Counted from the stretch's first letter, positions 17,702 through 26,201 are shown. The stretch is DNA of 64,000 bases from CAYFMP01 sp964344215 (GCA_964344215.1 CAYFMP010000006.1:22013-86012); one strand, 5' to 3'. Numbers and translations are program-made. The notes: generated by a model not told the origin, from the letters alone.

Positions 17702-19455
17702 GCTTTCGCCGTCTTGCCGGCGAGTTCCTCGCCGACCGCTTCGAACACTTGCCCCCAGTCGCCCGGCTCGTGTTGCCGGAACAGGCGGATGGTCGGATAC
17801 CAGGGACTGTCCTGGCGTTCCGATTGCCACAGGAAGCCGGTCGGTTTCGACATCAGCCCCCAGGCCGGCTTACCCAAGGCGCCGGCCAGATGAAGCACCG
17901 ACGTGTCGACCGAGATGATCAAGTCCAGGGCCTCTATGGCGGCAGCCGTATCGCCGAAATCGCCGAGGTCGTCGGCCAGATCGACGACCCGGGCTGCCGC
18001 GTCCGATTGGATCAGCTGCTCCTGGAAACTGCCGACCTGGAGGCTGAAGAAGCTGGTCCCGGGCACCTCGAACAACGGTTCGAACAGGTCGAACTGGCAG
18101 GAGCGCTTGTGGTTGTCGACGCGGGTCGGGCTGCCGGCCCAGGCGAACCCGATCTTCAGTCCTTCGGCCCCGCCGATGCGTGAATCGACCGGCGTTCCCT
18201 CGGGCGCCGCCAGGTAGGGAACTTGATCCGGGATGGTTTCGGCCGTGGTGGCGAAGATGTGGGGCAAGCTCATCAACGGCACGTGGAGGTCGAAGTCGGG
18301 AAGCGATCGGCCGAGATCGATCCGGTCGTCGATGCCACCGAGCGTGCCGAACAGCCGGTTCAACTGGGCCCGGCATTCGAGGATCACGCGGCCGCCGCGC
18401 TCGGCCACCATCGGTGCATACCGGGAGAACTGGATGCCGTCGCCGAAGCCTTGTTCGGCGTCGATCAGGATGGTCCGGCCGTCGAGGTCCTCGCCCTGCC
18501 ACTGGGGCTTGCCGAAATCGCGTTGAAAGGCGGCGAAAGTGGGGGTTTTCCAGCGCCATTCGTATTCGCGCCAGCCGCGCTCGTAGTCACCGTGCTGGAG
18601 TAGGGCGAGCGACAGATTCCAATGCAAATCAGGGCTATCCGGCTCCGATTGCAGCGCCCTCTCCAGGTAGCCGATGGCCTCCCCTGTGCGGTTCATTTTC
18701 TGGAACGTGGCGCCGAGATTGCAGTGTGCATCGATGTAGTCGGGATCGATGGCAAGCGCGCGTTCGAATCCGTCGACGGCGTCTTCGTACAGATCGAGGG
18801 CGAGGGCGGTGTTGGCATGGTTGTAATGCTTTTCGGCGTTCGAGGCGTCCAGCGAAACCGATTTGCGGTAGTGCTCCAGCGCCGATTCGAGATCGCCCAG
18901 ATCGGAATAGGCGTTGCCCAGGTTGTAGTAGGCGTTGGAATCGGCCGGATCGATTTCGAGCGCTTTTTCGTAGCTCTCCAGCGCCTCGTCCAGGCGCTCG
19001 AGCCCGGCCAGGGCGTTGCCCATGTTGGTGTGGGCGGCGCCCAGCCGCGGCGTCAGTTCGATCGCCTTGAGGCAAGCCTCCAGGGCCTCCTCATGGCGCC
19101 CTAGCTCGTTGAGGGCGCTGGCCAGGTTGTTGACGGCCTCGGCCTGGTCGGGAGCGAGGGTGGCGGCACTCCGGAAAGCATCGACCGCCTCGTCGACCCG
19201 GCCGGCCAGTTGCAAAGCATTGCCCAGATTGACGAACGGTGCGGCGAAATCGGGCGCAACCTCGGTCGCCCGGGTGATCAACTTGATGGCCCCGTCGAGG
19301 TCGCCTGCCGCTTGCAGGATCACCCCCATCAGGTTCAGGGCGTCGGCATTGTCGGGGTCTTGCTGGAGAACGCTCTTGTAGATCTCCCCGGCATCGGCCA
19401 ATTGCCCGGCCTGGTGAAGTTGCAGTGCCTGCTGGAGGAGCTTCGGAACGTTCAT
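17698..19455 (-). CDS. TPR protein with glycosyltransferase-9-like C-terminal domain
   Basis: The 585-residue product starts with about eight TPR units (residues 1-285), for example GNAYSDLGDLESALEHYRKS. The C-terminal 280 residues resemble the ADP-heptose/LPS heptosyltransferase superfamily: ILIDAEQGFGDGIQFSRYAP, KIGFAWAGSPTRVDNHKRS and the late donor-site region LDLIISVDTSVLHLAGALGK. Such TPR-glycosyltransferases act on proteins or surface sugars; the acceptor is unknown here. It lies three bases after recR and is probably read through from the ybaB-recR transcript. Confidence 0.85.
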   Translation of the reverse strand: MNVPKLLQQALQLHQAGQLADAGEIYKSVLQQDPDNADALNLMGVILQAAGDLDGAIKLITRATEVAPDFAAPFVNLGNALQLAGRVDEAVDAFRSAATLAPDQAEAVNNLASALNELGRHEEALEACLKAIELTPRLGAAHTNMGNALAGLERLDEALESYEKALEIDPADSNAYYNLGNAYSDLGDLESALEHYRKSVSLDASNAEKHYNHANTALALDLYEDAVDGFERALAIDPDYIDAHCNLGATFQKMNRTGEAIGYLERALQSEPDSPDLHWNLSLALLQHGDYERGWREYEWRWKTPTFAAFQRDFGKPQWQGEDLDGRTILIDAEQGFGDGIQFSRYAPMVAERGGRVILECRAQLNRLFGTLGGIDDRIDLGRSLPDFDLHVPLMSLPHIFATTAETIPDQVPYLAAPEGTPVDSRIGGAEGLKIGFAWAGSPTRVDNHKRSCQFDLFEPLFEVPGTSFFSLQVGSFQEQLIQSDAAARVVDLADDLGDFGDTAAAIEALDLIISVDTSVLHLAGALGKPAWGLMSKPTGFLWQSERQDSPWYPTIRLFRQHEPGDWGQVFEAVGEELAGKTAKA

Positions 19456-19458
19456 GAC

Positions 19459-20052
19459 CTAGACCGGCCTGCGTTCCTTCAACGCCGCGCTCAACGTACC
19501 GTCGTCGAGATAGTCGAGTTCGCCGCCGACCGGCACTCCGTGAGCGAGCCCGGAAACGGCGACCCCGGCCTGGCCGAGGCATTCGGCGATGTAGTGCGCC
19601 GTCGTCTGGCCGTCGACGGTGGCGTTGGTGGCGAGGATGACTTCCGTCACTTGATCCTCGGCGGCGCGCGCCACCAGGCCCGAAATATTGAGGTCTTCGG
19701 GCCCGATACCGTCCAATGCCGACAGCGTGCCGCCGAGTACGTGATAGCGGCCGCGGAACGACGCCGTCCGTTCCAGCGCCCACAGGTCGGCGACGTCCTC
19801 GACCACGCAGATGACCGACGGATCGCGTTTGGGGTCATTGCAGAGCGTGCAGGGATCGTGGCCGTCCAGGTTGCCGCACACCGAACAGGTGACGATGCGC
19901 TCGACGGCCTCGCCCAACGCCTTGGCCAGCGGCGACAGCAACGACTCTTTGCGACGGATCAGATGCAACGCGGCGCGCCGCGCCGAGCGCGGCCCGAGAC
20001 CGGGAATCTTGGCCAGCAACTTGATCAGGGTGTCGATCTCGGGCGAAACCAT
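19459..20052 (-). CDS. recR: Recombination mediator protein RecR
   Basis: The 197-residue protein acts with RecF/RecO to load RecA on gapped DNA. It has the N-terminal helix-hairpin-helix (LAKIPGLGPRSARRAALHL), a four-cysteine zinc finger (CSVCGNLDGHDPCTLC) near residue 56, and the Toprim domain (VEDVADLWALE; DGQTTAHYIAE). It starts 14 bases after the YbaB gene. Confidence 0.96.
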   Translation of the reverse strand: MVSPEIDTLIKLLAKIPGLGPRSARRAALHLIRRKESLLSPLAKALGEAVERIVTCSVCGNLDGHDPCTLCNDPKRDPSVICVVEDVADLWALERTASFRGRYHVLGGTLSALDGIGPEDLNISGLVARAAEDQVTEVILATNATVDGQTTAHYIAECLGQAGVAVSGLAHGVPVGGELDYLDDGTLSAALKERRPV

Positions 20053-20066
20053 CGGCGGGCCGGGCT

Positions 20067-20390
20067 TCAGAACGGCAGTTGGAACCCCGGCGGCAACGGC
20101 AGACCGCCGGTTAGCTCCGACATCTTTTCTCGAACCTCGGTGTCCACTTTGTTGCGGGCGTCGTTGAAGGCGGCGAGGATGAGGTCTTCCAGAACCTCCG
20201 AATCATTGGGATCGACCAGCGACGGATCAATCTTGACCCGTCTTGCCTCGCCCTTACCGTTCAGCGTTACCTGGCACATGCCGCCGCCCGAAGACCCGGT
20301 GATCTCCATGTCGGCGAGGCCTTCCTGCATCTCGGCCATCTTGGCCTGTAGCTGCTGCGCCTGTTTCATCATCTGGCCGAGGTTTTTCAT
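20067..20390 (-). CDS. YbaB/EbfC family nucleoid-associated protein
   Basis: The 107-residue protein is a small DNA-binding family member usually encoded between dnaX and recR. The N-terminal helix MKNLGQMMKQAQQLQAKMAE and the central beta region with GEARRVKIDPSL and VLEDLILAAFNDA are typical. It is coupled to recR downstream. Here the usual dnaX-ybaB adjacency is broken by three plus-strand genes at 20452-22205, so it needs its own promoter in or beyond that segment. Confidence 0.94.
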   Translation of the reverse strand: MKNLGQMMKQAQQLQAKMAEMQEGLADMEITGSSGGGMCQVTLNGKGEARRVKIDPSLVDPNDSEVLEDLILAAFNDARNKVDTEVREKMSELTGGLPLPPGFQLPF

Positions 20391-20451
20391 CGAGGAAGGC
20401 TCCCTTTAGGGCGCACCGGCCCAAGACCGGTTGGGTTGGAGGATCGTCAGG

Positions 20452-21300
20452 ATGTATAACACCCAAACCATGCAGCACCAAAACCTCTTCGTTTTCGATA
20501 TCGAGACCGTTCCCGACACCGACTCGGTTCCGGCCCTGACCGGGTTCGACGAGCCCGGCACGGAGGAGCGCCGCGCCGAGCTGGAGCGCTATCATCTGGA
20601 CCTCACCGACGGTCGCAACGCCTTTCCGCGCCAGCCGTTTCACCGGGTGGTGGCGATCAGCTTCCTGGAAGCCGAGATCGAACGCCACGGCCCGCACGAG
20701 GCCTATTACCTGAAGGAACTGCGCTCCGGCGGCGAGGCCGGTTACGACGAGAAGCAACTGCTGGCCGGCTTCTTCCAATACTTCGAACACACCAAACCAC
20801 GCCTGGTCAGCTTCAATGGCCGCGGCTTCGACCTGCCGGTGCTCAAGTACCGGGCGATGGTGCACGGCGTCAGCGCCCCCTGGCTCTACGGGGCCGGCGA
20901 CAAGTGGAACAGCTACACCAACCGTTATTCCCCGGATTGGCACTGCGACCTCCTCGAGGTGTTGTCCGACTACGGCGCGTCTGCCCGCGTCAAGCTGAAC
21001 GAGGTTTGCGCCGTTCTCGGCCTGCCCGGCAAGTTCGGCGTCGAGGGCGGCGATGTGGCCGGTATGATCGACAACGGCAATGTCCAGGCGGTACGGGATT
21101 ACTGCGAGACCGACGTGCTGAACACCTACCTCGTCTACCTTCGCCTGATGCTGCACCGGGGAACGCTGGAGCTCGAAGCCCACAACCGGGCCGTCGCCGA
21201 CGTCCTCGCCCTGATCAAGGAGCATGGCGAGAAACGCCCGCACCTGAAGGGGTTTCTGGAAGCCTGGGGTGAGGCCTGCGACAACGCCTTCACCCTTTAA
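20452..21300 (+). CDS. Predicted 3'-5' exonuclease, PolB-exonuclease-like
   Basis: The 282-residue protein belongs to the DnaQ-like fold, in the family related to the proofreading domain of PolB. Exo I motif FVFDIETVPD (Asp and Glu) is near residue 12, Exo II motif LVSFNGRGFDLPVL is near residue 120, and Exo III-type YCETDVLNTYLVYLRLML is near residue 225. I start at the ATG at 20452, behind GGAGG; the frame opens seven codons earlier at a TTG, and a second ATG lies six codons on. The substrate (single-stranded DNA repair or processing) is inferred. It is the first of three genes facing away from the surrounding dnaX-ybaB-recR unit. Confidence 0.87.
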   Translation: MYNTQTMQHQNLFVFDIETVPDTDSVPALTGFDEPGTEERRAELERYHLDLTDGRNAFPRQPFHRVVAISFLEAEIERHGPHEAYYLKELRSGGEAGYDEKQLLAGFFQYFEHTKPRLVSFNGRGFDLPVLKYRAMVHGVSAPWLYGAGDKWNSYTNRYSPDWHCDLLEVLSDYGASARVKLNEVCAVLGLPGKFGVEGGDVAGMIDNGNVQAVRDYCETDVLNTYLVYLRLMLHRGTLELEAHNRAVADVLALIKEHGEKRPHLKGFLEAWGEACDNAFTL

Positions 21301-21413
21301 CTGCAGCCGAACTCTCTTTGATTTCGACCTTCGTAAAGCTTTATACGAATTTTTTGAAATATTACGATTGTATTAACAAGCAATAGATCAATAAATCCCT
21401 ATAAGTATTTATA

Positions 21414-21441
21414 TTGACGTCTTTTTCTTCTGCCGTATCCT
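21414..21441 (+). promoter_or_regulatory. Predicted sigma-70-type promoter for the DUF3568 lipoprotein gene
   Basis: TTGACG at 21414-21419 and TATCCT at 21436-21441 are 16 bases apart. They lie at the end of a strongly AT-rich stretch (21310-21450) that contrasts with the high-GC surroundings. A perfect AGGAGG ribosome site at 21452-21457 follows, five bases before the ATG, so the leader would be very short. Confidence 0.5.
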
Positions 21442-21462
21442 AATAAAAATCAGGAGGATACG

Positions 21463-21918
21463 ATGCGTAGATTATGTTTCGTTTTTTTCGGCTTGTGTCT
21501 GATGGCCCTACAGGGTTGCAGCGCCGTCGCCGTCAGCGCCGGCAGCATCGTCGCCGGCACCGGCGTCAATCACACGCTGAGCGGCATCTCGTACAAGACC
21601 TTCAACGTGTCGGTCGGCCAACTCAAGGTCGCCGCCGTCGAGACCCTGAGCCGGCTCGACATGCCGATCACCGGCAAGGTCAGAACCAAGACGGGCTGGC
21701 TGATCGGGGCGCGGGCCATCGGCCGCCGGATCGAGGTCGATCTCGAGGGCCTGACGCGGCGCGCCACCCGCATGCGGGTGGTCGCCCACGAGGGCGATAT
21801 CTTCTTCAAGGACAGCGCCACTTCGACCGAGATCATCGTACAGACCGTGCAGACCTTGGACATGCAGGCGGCGGCCGATTGGTCGAGGCGCTTAACCGAA
21901 CCCAACGTCGGAGGCTGA
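21463..21918 (+). CDS. DUF3568 family lipoprotein
   Basis: The 151-residue protein has a lipoprotein signal peptide with a lipobox ending LQGC; the acylated Cys is residue 19. After a short Gly/Ala-rich stretch the rest is a beta-rich domain with GKVRTKTGWLIGARAIGRRI and the closing ADWSRRLTEPN, matching DUF3568, a small family of unknown role. Signal and lipobox place it in the envelope. The AGGAGG site and the AT-rich promoter suggest strong expression. The next gene starts two bases after its stop. Confidence 0.82.
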   Translation: MRRLCFVFFGLCLMALQGCSAVAVSAGSIVAGTGVNHTLSGISYKTFNVSVGQLKVAAVETLSRLDMPITGKVRTKTGWLIGARAIGRRIEVDLEGLTRRATRMRVVAHEGDIFFKDSATSTEIIVQTVQTLDMQAAADWSRRLTEPNVGG

Positions 21919-21920
21919 CC

Positions 21921-22205
21921 ATGAGTACCCTCGTCCGCCTGCCTTTAGCGGCCGTCGCCTGGCTGCTGGTCAACGGCGCCGCCGTTCCCACCGCCGCCGA
22001 TCAGCCGGAACCGACCGTCGACGCCACCCCGGTTATGCCATCTCCCGGCCCCGAGGCCGGCGCGCCCGGCGGAGCGGCGTTTCGCCGGCCGCTCGCCCGC
22101 CCGCCGATGATCGTCATCACCACAGGGGCCGGTCAGGTCATCGTCGTCAAACGACGCGACCGGCGCAAGCGGCCCGGCATGGCGCCGGCCGGGGTCGTAC
22201 GTTAG
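21921..22205 (+). CDS. Small exported proline-rich protein of unknown function
   Basis: The 94-residue product starts with a probable signal peptide (about residues 1-25, cleavage near AAVPTAADQ). A Pro/Ala-rich stretch and a basic C terminus rich in Arg and Lys follow. It begins two bases after the DUF3568 lipoprotein, with a GGAGG site inside the end of that gene, so the two are co-translated. No domain is recognised. Composition alone is weak evidence; the signal peptide and spacing are the support. Confidence 0.6.
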   Translation: MSTLVRLPLAAVAWLLVNGAAVPTAADQPEPTVDATPVMPSPGPEAGAPGGAAFRRPLARPPMIVITTGAGQVIVVKRRDRRKRPGMAPAGVVR

Positions 22206-22224
22206 GCCGGTTCAACGCCGCGGC

Positions 22225-24051
22225 CTAGAGGTCGCCGTTCGACGGATCGTCCGGCGTCTCGGTGTCGGGATCGGCAAGCGGCGTCTCGGTCTTGCGGACC
22301 TTGTCGACATGGGCGCCGGGAAAGGTTTCCATCACCGCCTTGACCAGCGGATGCGCGAGCGCTTCTTCCTTGAGCAGGCGAGCACCGGCGTCGCGCTGTT
22401 CCTGGATGGTCGCCTCGCCGTCGGCCTGTGAAACGGCGATCGCCCAGCGCTGTCCCGTCGCCTCTTCCAGAAAACCGCCTAAGCGGCCGGCCAGGTCGGC
22501 CGGGGCGCCTGCGCCGGGGTTGAATTCGATCCGTCCCGGTTCGAAACGGACAAGCCGTACGTCGTTCAGAAGATGGGTGCGCAGCACGCCCTCGCGGCGC
22601 TCGTCGGCCAGCGCCAGCACGTCCTCGAAACTCTCCGGTTGGGGCGCCGGCGGTGGAATTTCGGGCGCCGCCTCGATCGGTTCGGGGCGTTCGGCCACCG
22701 GAGCCGGCACCGGACCGTCGCCGGTTCCGGTCAAGGCCGCTTCCGGCGGCGTCGGACTGGCCGGTTGGGGTGGCGTGGCCGGTTTCTCGGCCTGGGCGTC
22801 GGTGCCTTGCTGCAGTGGCGGGCCGGACGCTTCCGAGGGCGGCGACGGTGATTTCTCGTCCAAAGACCGGATCGCCTCCTCCGGCGTCGGCAATTTGGCG
22901 GTATAGGCCAGCCGCACCAGCGCCATTTCGGCCGCCTGGCGGGACTGCGGGGCGGTACGCACTTCCTGCAGACCCTTCAGCAGCATCTGCCAGGCACGCG
23001 ACAAGGCGGCCATGTTGAGGCGCTTCTCCATGTCGGCGCCGCGCTTGCGCTCGATCTCCGGCACCTGCGGCGCGTCGGCCGCGCTCGGCACGATCTTGAC
23101 GCGGGTCAGCCAGTGGGTGATCTCCAGCATGTCTTCGAACAGAGCGGCCGGATCGGCGCCGTCGTGGTACTGCTGGTCGAACAGCTTCAGCCCCTGCGCC
23201 ACGTCGCCGGCCAGCACCGCTTCCAGCAGCATGAAGGTCTGCGAACGGTCGGCCAGCCCGAGCATGGCGCGAACCTCGTCCTCGCCGACCGTACCGGTCG
23301 CCCGCGACAGCGCCTGGTCCAAGAGGCTCAACCCGTCGCGCACCGAACCATCGGCCGCCCTGGCGATCAGGTAGATCGCGGCTTCGTCGATGTCGGCCCC
23401 TTCCCGGGCGGCGACGTCGGCGAAGTGGCCGATCAGCGTTTCCGTATCGACCCGGCTCAAGTCGTAGCGCTGGCAGCGCGACAGCACCGTCACCGGCACC
23501 TTGCGGATTTCGGTGGTGGCGAACACGAACTTGACGTGCTCGGGCGGTTCTTCCAGCGTCTTCAAGAGCGCGTTGAAGGCGCTCTTCGACAGCATGTGGA
23601 CCTCGTCGATGATGTAGACCTTGTAGCGCGCCGAGGTCGGACGGTAGCGGACGCCTTCGATCAGCTCGCGGATGTCGTCGACGCCGGTGCGGCTGGCGGC
23701 GTCCATCTCCAGCACGTCGACGTGGCGGTCCTCGGCGATGGCGACGCAGTGCTCGCACGTCCCGCACGGATCGGTGGTCGGGCCGCCCGAGCCGTCGGCG
23801 CCGACGCAGTTGAAGGCGCGAGCGATGATGCGCGCCGTCGTCGTCTTGCCGACCCCGCGCACGCCGGTCAGGATGAAGGCATGCGCCAGCCGCCCCGACG
23901 AGAACGCGTTGGTCAGGGTGCGGACCATGGCGTCCTGGCCGATCAGTTCGGAAAACGTCTGCGGGCGGTATTTGCGGGCCAGAACCCGGTAGGCGGCGGA
24001 ATTCGACTCGCGAGTCGATTCGGACGGATCGGGTCGCTCGGGCTCGGACAT
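22225..24051 (-). CDS. dnaX: DNA polymerase III subunits gamma and tau
   Basis: The 608-residue clamp-loader ATPase has the Walker A motif GVRGVGKTTTARII near residue 64, the zinc-binding cluster CEHCVAIAEDRHVD, Walker B YIIDEVHML, and a sensor 1 region ending FVFATTEIRKVP. A Pro/Glu-rich linker (about residues 400-490) leads to the tau-type C-terminal domain. I saw no obvious slippery A-rich frameshift site for a separate gamma. The SRP RNA gene lies 33 bases upstream on the same strand. The gene is convergent with the small exported-protein gene that ends at 22205. Confidence 0.95.
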   Translation of the reverse strand: MSEPERPDPSESTRESNSAAYRVLARKYRPQTFSELIGQDAMVRTLTNAFSSGRLAHAFILTGVRGVGKTTTARIIARAFNCVGADGSGGPTTDPCGTCEHCVAIAEDRHVDVLEMDAASRTGVDDIRELIEGVRYRPTSARYKVYIIDEVHMLSKSAFNALLKTLEEPPEHVKFVFATTEIRKVPVTVLSRCQRYDLSRVDTETLIGHFADVAAREGADIDEAAIYLIARAADGSVRDGLSLLDQALSRATGTVGEDEVRAMLGLADRSQTFMLLEAVLAGDVAQGLKLFDQQYHDGADPAALFEDMLEITHWLTRVKIVPSAADAPQVPEIERKRGADMEKRLNMAALSRAWQMLLKGLQEVRTAPQSRQAAEMALVRLAYTAKLPTPEEAIRSLDEKSPSPPSEASGPPLQQGTDAQAEKPATPPQPASPTPPEAALTGTGDGPVPAPVAERPEPIEAAPEIPPPAPQPESFEDVLALADERREGVLRTHLLNDVRLVRFEPGRIEFNPGAGAPADLAGRLGGFLEEATGQRWAIAVSQADGEATIQEQRDAGARLLKEEALAHPLVKAVMETFPGAHVDKVRKTETPLADPDTETPDDPSNGDL

Positions 24052-24084
24052 GGAGAAGGTTATGAGGGTCCGCTGCTTGAATAA

Positions 24085-24186
24085 GGTGGGAGACTGAACG
24101 CCGACCCAGGCCGAAACTCGTTACGGCTGCTTCCTTCCGGACCTGACCGGGTTGGCGAGGGACCTGTCCGACGCCAGTCTCCCACC
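24085..24186 (-). ncRNA. ffs: Bacterial signal recognition particle RNA (4.5S type)
   Basis: On the minus strand the universally conserved SRP domain IV sequence CAGGTCCGGAAGGAAGCAG is present. The ends GGTGGGAGACTG (24186-24175) and CAGTCTCCCACC (24096-24085) are perfect complements, closing the long hairpin of about 100 nt. SRP RNA binds Ffh and targets nascent membrane proteins. Position just upstream of dnaX is a common arrangement. Confidence 0.95.
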
Positions 24187-24189
24187 CCC

Positions 24190-24195
24190 ACTATA
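24190..24195 (-). promoter_or_regulatory. -10 element of the SRP RNA promoter
   Basis: TATAGT on the minus strand ends four bases before the 5' end of the SRP RNA helix, the right place for a -10 box. No clear -35 match is seen upstream. Confidence 0.5.
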
Positions 24196-24261
24196 CCACG
24201 CCCGCCCGGCGACTCCACCCGTTCGAATTCCTAATTTCCGGCGGCGGCGCAATAACACGTT

Positions 24262-24302
24262 TTGCAAGAATTCATATTACAATATACTCCTATTTCAGTA
24301 TA
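24262..24302 (+). promoter_or_regulatory. Possible promoter with inverted repeat before the triple-repeat gene
   Basis: TTGCAA (24262-24267) and TATACT (24283-24288) are 15 bases apart. The TATACT also forms the left arm of a perfect inverted repeat with AGTATA (24297-24302), 8 bases between arms. This could be an operator over the -10 box. The region is AT-rich, unlike its surroundings. Confidence 0.35.
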
Positions 24303-24332
24303 ACCTCTGATCTGGATGCCTGAACTGTTTCA

Positions 24333-25946
24333 ATGGGTTACGATTTTCATAAACTCAAGACCATCCGGTGTTTCGATGCGGTCACCATCCGTGTTCCGGA
24401 ACGTTGGGACTGTGGCCCCGATCACAAGCTTGAAGACCACTGGAGCTGTTACAAGGACGGCGAGGAATCCGGCACTCTGTGGATCCTTGTCGAACGCTTC
24501 CTCCTTTCCGAAGACGCACCCAATGATCCCGAATTCGATCATCGAACAATTACGCTTGGCATTATCGAAGAACAGAGGAAGGAGTTCGGTCCATTCTTGA
24601 GAGATGAGTTCTCCGAAATCGAAGACGGGTTCCTTCTGTACCGGGAGTTCGAAGGCGAAAACGGCGGCGAGAATCTTCGATACTTTCGATACAACTACCA
24701 TCTCTGCCGCGAGAACGAGATCGCCTACGTCGATTTCAATTTCGTGCTTCCCGTTTCGGTTATCGACGACCCCGAGATTCGAGAGTTGATCGAGATCGTC
24801 GACAGGGAAGTTCGCTCCGCGACCATCGACCCTTTCTCCGATCATACGGACGAATCGGTGGCGAACATCGAGCAGACTCTCGAACATCACAGATTGCGCG
24901 TCGCCGAACCGTGGCCGGGATCGACCGTTCGCGTTCCCGCGGACTGGGACAGCCGGCGCAACAGCGACAGCGAATGGTGGGCCGGCGATCCCCGAAGCTC
25001 GATTTCGTTCTATTTCAAAAGAGACCAGCTCGCGCCACCGGAAGACATCAGCCCGGACGACAATCTCGTTCGCATTTCGGCCGAGCGATGTGAGAGAACG
25101 ATCGTCGGGTTTCTCGAGGACATCGGAACAGTGGGCCCAATCTCATTCGAGCATTCTTTGAACGGCCGAATCGTCCATGCTGTCGTCGACCACGAGGAGG
25201 GCGATCGCCACATCCGAACCTTTCGTTCGTACGTGATCACCGGGATGACCGATGGAGCCGCCCTGCAGACCCTGACGCTCTCGGTAATTCGGGAGCGGGC
25301 GGAGAACCCGCCGGTTCGCGAGTTGGTCGACCTCTATCGGGACGAGGCGCGGGCCTTGAAAATCGGTTCCGATTGGAATGCCGAAGAAGGTTTCGCGTGG
25401 CTAAAACAAATGAACTTCGACGGCCGCGTTGTTCTGAACGTGCCCGTGTTCATGCAGGCGAAACCTGATGAAGACGACCTAGACAGCTGGTATTGCTACT
25501 TCCAAACGGACTCCGTCGACGCCTCGATGTGGGTGCTGATTCAGGAGATCGGTTTTTTCGACGAAGAGGATGGTGAACCCATTTCCGTTCGTGAAGGGAT
25601 CTACGAGGAGGTTCTCGAGAATGTCCTAGACCAATTTCTCGATGAGCCGCCCCCGGAAAGGGTGATGAGTCGCGTTCCTGGCGGCGTACTTTCCTTTGAG
25701 ACCTATGACGACACCGAACCGATGGAAACCGCCGACCTCGAAGACACGAACACCGAGGAATTTCGGCCGCTTCGCAACCTCCTCTGGAATCGCGCTTATT
25801 TCGGCGACGGATATGCCCGCATCGCGCGTTTCTTATTGATGCTGCCTTTCGACCGCGCCGACGAGGAACCGCTTCCCGAACTGGTGAGAGTCATGGAAAG
25901 GGAGATACGCCGGGCGGACTTCCCCGAGCGACCTATGGCCGAGTAA
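24333..25946 (+). CDS. Unknown protein with three copies of one domain
   Basis: The 537-residue product is acidic, has no signal peptide or membrane segment, and is built of three similar units at about residues 1-175, 180-350 and 352-537. Each opens with a strand motif (AVTIRVPERWD, GSTVRVPADWD, RVVLNVPVFMQ). Each continues to an aromatic-rich strand (HWSCYKDGEESGTLWILVERF in the first, SWYCYF...SMWVLIQE in the third). Each closes with a strand-helix of the type LPVSVIDDPEIRELIEIVDR, LSVIRERAENPPVRELVDLY or LPFDRADEEPLPELVRVMER. The pattern is loosely like the PsbP/Mog1/DcrB-type fold; that is a guess. It stands alone on the plus strand at the edge of the accessory segment, next to a toxin/immunity-like pair. 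A protective or adaptor role is possible but unproven. Confidence 0.7.
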   Translation: MGYDFHKLKTIRCFDAVTIRVPERWDCGPDHKLEDHWSCYKDGEESGTLWILVERFLLSEDAPNDPEFDHRTITLGIIEEQRKEFGPFLRDEFSEIEDGFLLYREFEGENGGENLRYFRYNYHLCRENEIAYVDFNFVLPVSVIDDPEIRELIEIVDREVRSATIDPFSDHTDESVANIEQTLEHHRLRVAEPWPGSTVRVPADWDSRRNSDSEWWAGDPRSSISFYFKRDQLAPPEDISPDDNLVRISAERCERTIVGFLEDIGTVGPISFEHSLNGRIVHAVVDHEEGDRHIRTFRSYVITGMTDGAALQTLTLSVIRERAENPPVRELVDLYRDEARALKIGSDWNAEEGFAWLKQMNFDGRVVLNVPVFMQAKPDEDDLDSWYCYFQTDSVDASMWVLIQEIGFFDEEDGEPISVREGIYEEVLENVLDQFLDEPPPERVMSRVPGGVLSFETYDDTEPMETADLEDTNTEEFRPLRNLLWNRAYFGDGYARIARFLLMLPFDRADEEPLPELVRVMEREIRRADFPERPMAE

Positions 25947-25979
25947 GGCTCAGAGGTAAATTGGGGTCGCGGGCGTCCC

Positions 25980-26113
25980 CTACTGGTACTGGGTCTTGTG
26001 CCATTCCTGGACGATGATGACGCCGTTGGCGCCCGACGAGAACAGCAGCGGTATCCGGGTACGGGTGTCCTCGAACTCATAACGGCCGTCGATGTCGGTG
26101 TACAAGCGAGCTC
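25980..26113 (-). pseudogene. Truncated copy (A') of the 3' end of the lipoprotein gene at 28826
   Basis: These 134 bases match 28826-28960. The first 86 bases (25980-26065) are identical and the rest is diverged with a one-base deletion. Read on the minus strand, the fragment encodes the C-terminal 40 or so residues, including DGRYEFEDTRTRIPLLFSS, and ends with the same QYQ-stop. No start or 5' part exists. It is a relic, not a gene. Confidence 0.85.
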
Positions 26114-26118
26114 ACCAT

Positions 26119-26184
26119 CCGGCACGGACGCGCCAAAGGGCCAGTCCACGCGTTTCGAACGACGAATTATTCGGGAGTGTTGTC
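26119..26184. repeat. Direct repeat B', next to the end of the small unknown gene
   Basis: About 66 bases that align at roughly 70 percent with 28476-28542 (B). The best conserved block is TTCGGGAGTGTTGTC at 26170-26184. B' lies between the stop of the putative immunity gene (26202) and pseudogene fragment A'. Confidence 0.6.
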
Positions 26185-26201
26185 GTCCCACAGAATATGG
26201 A

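Noticed and set aside
22225..24051. A programmed frameshift in dnaX making gamma
   Set aside because: No A-rich slippery heptamer with a following stop was seen at the tau linker.
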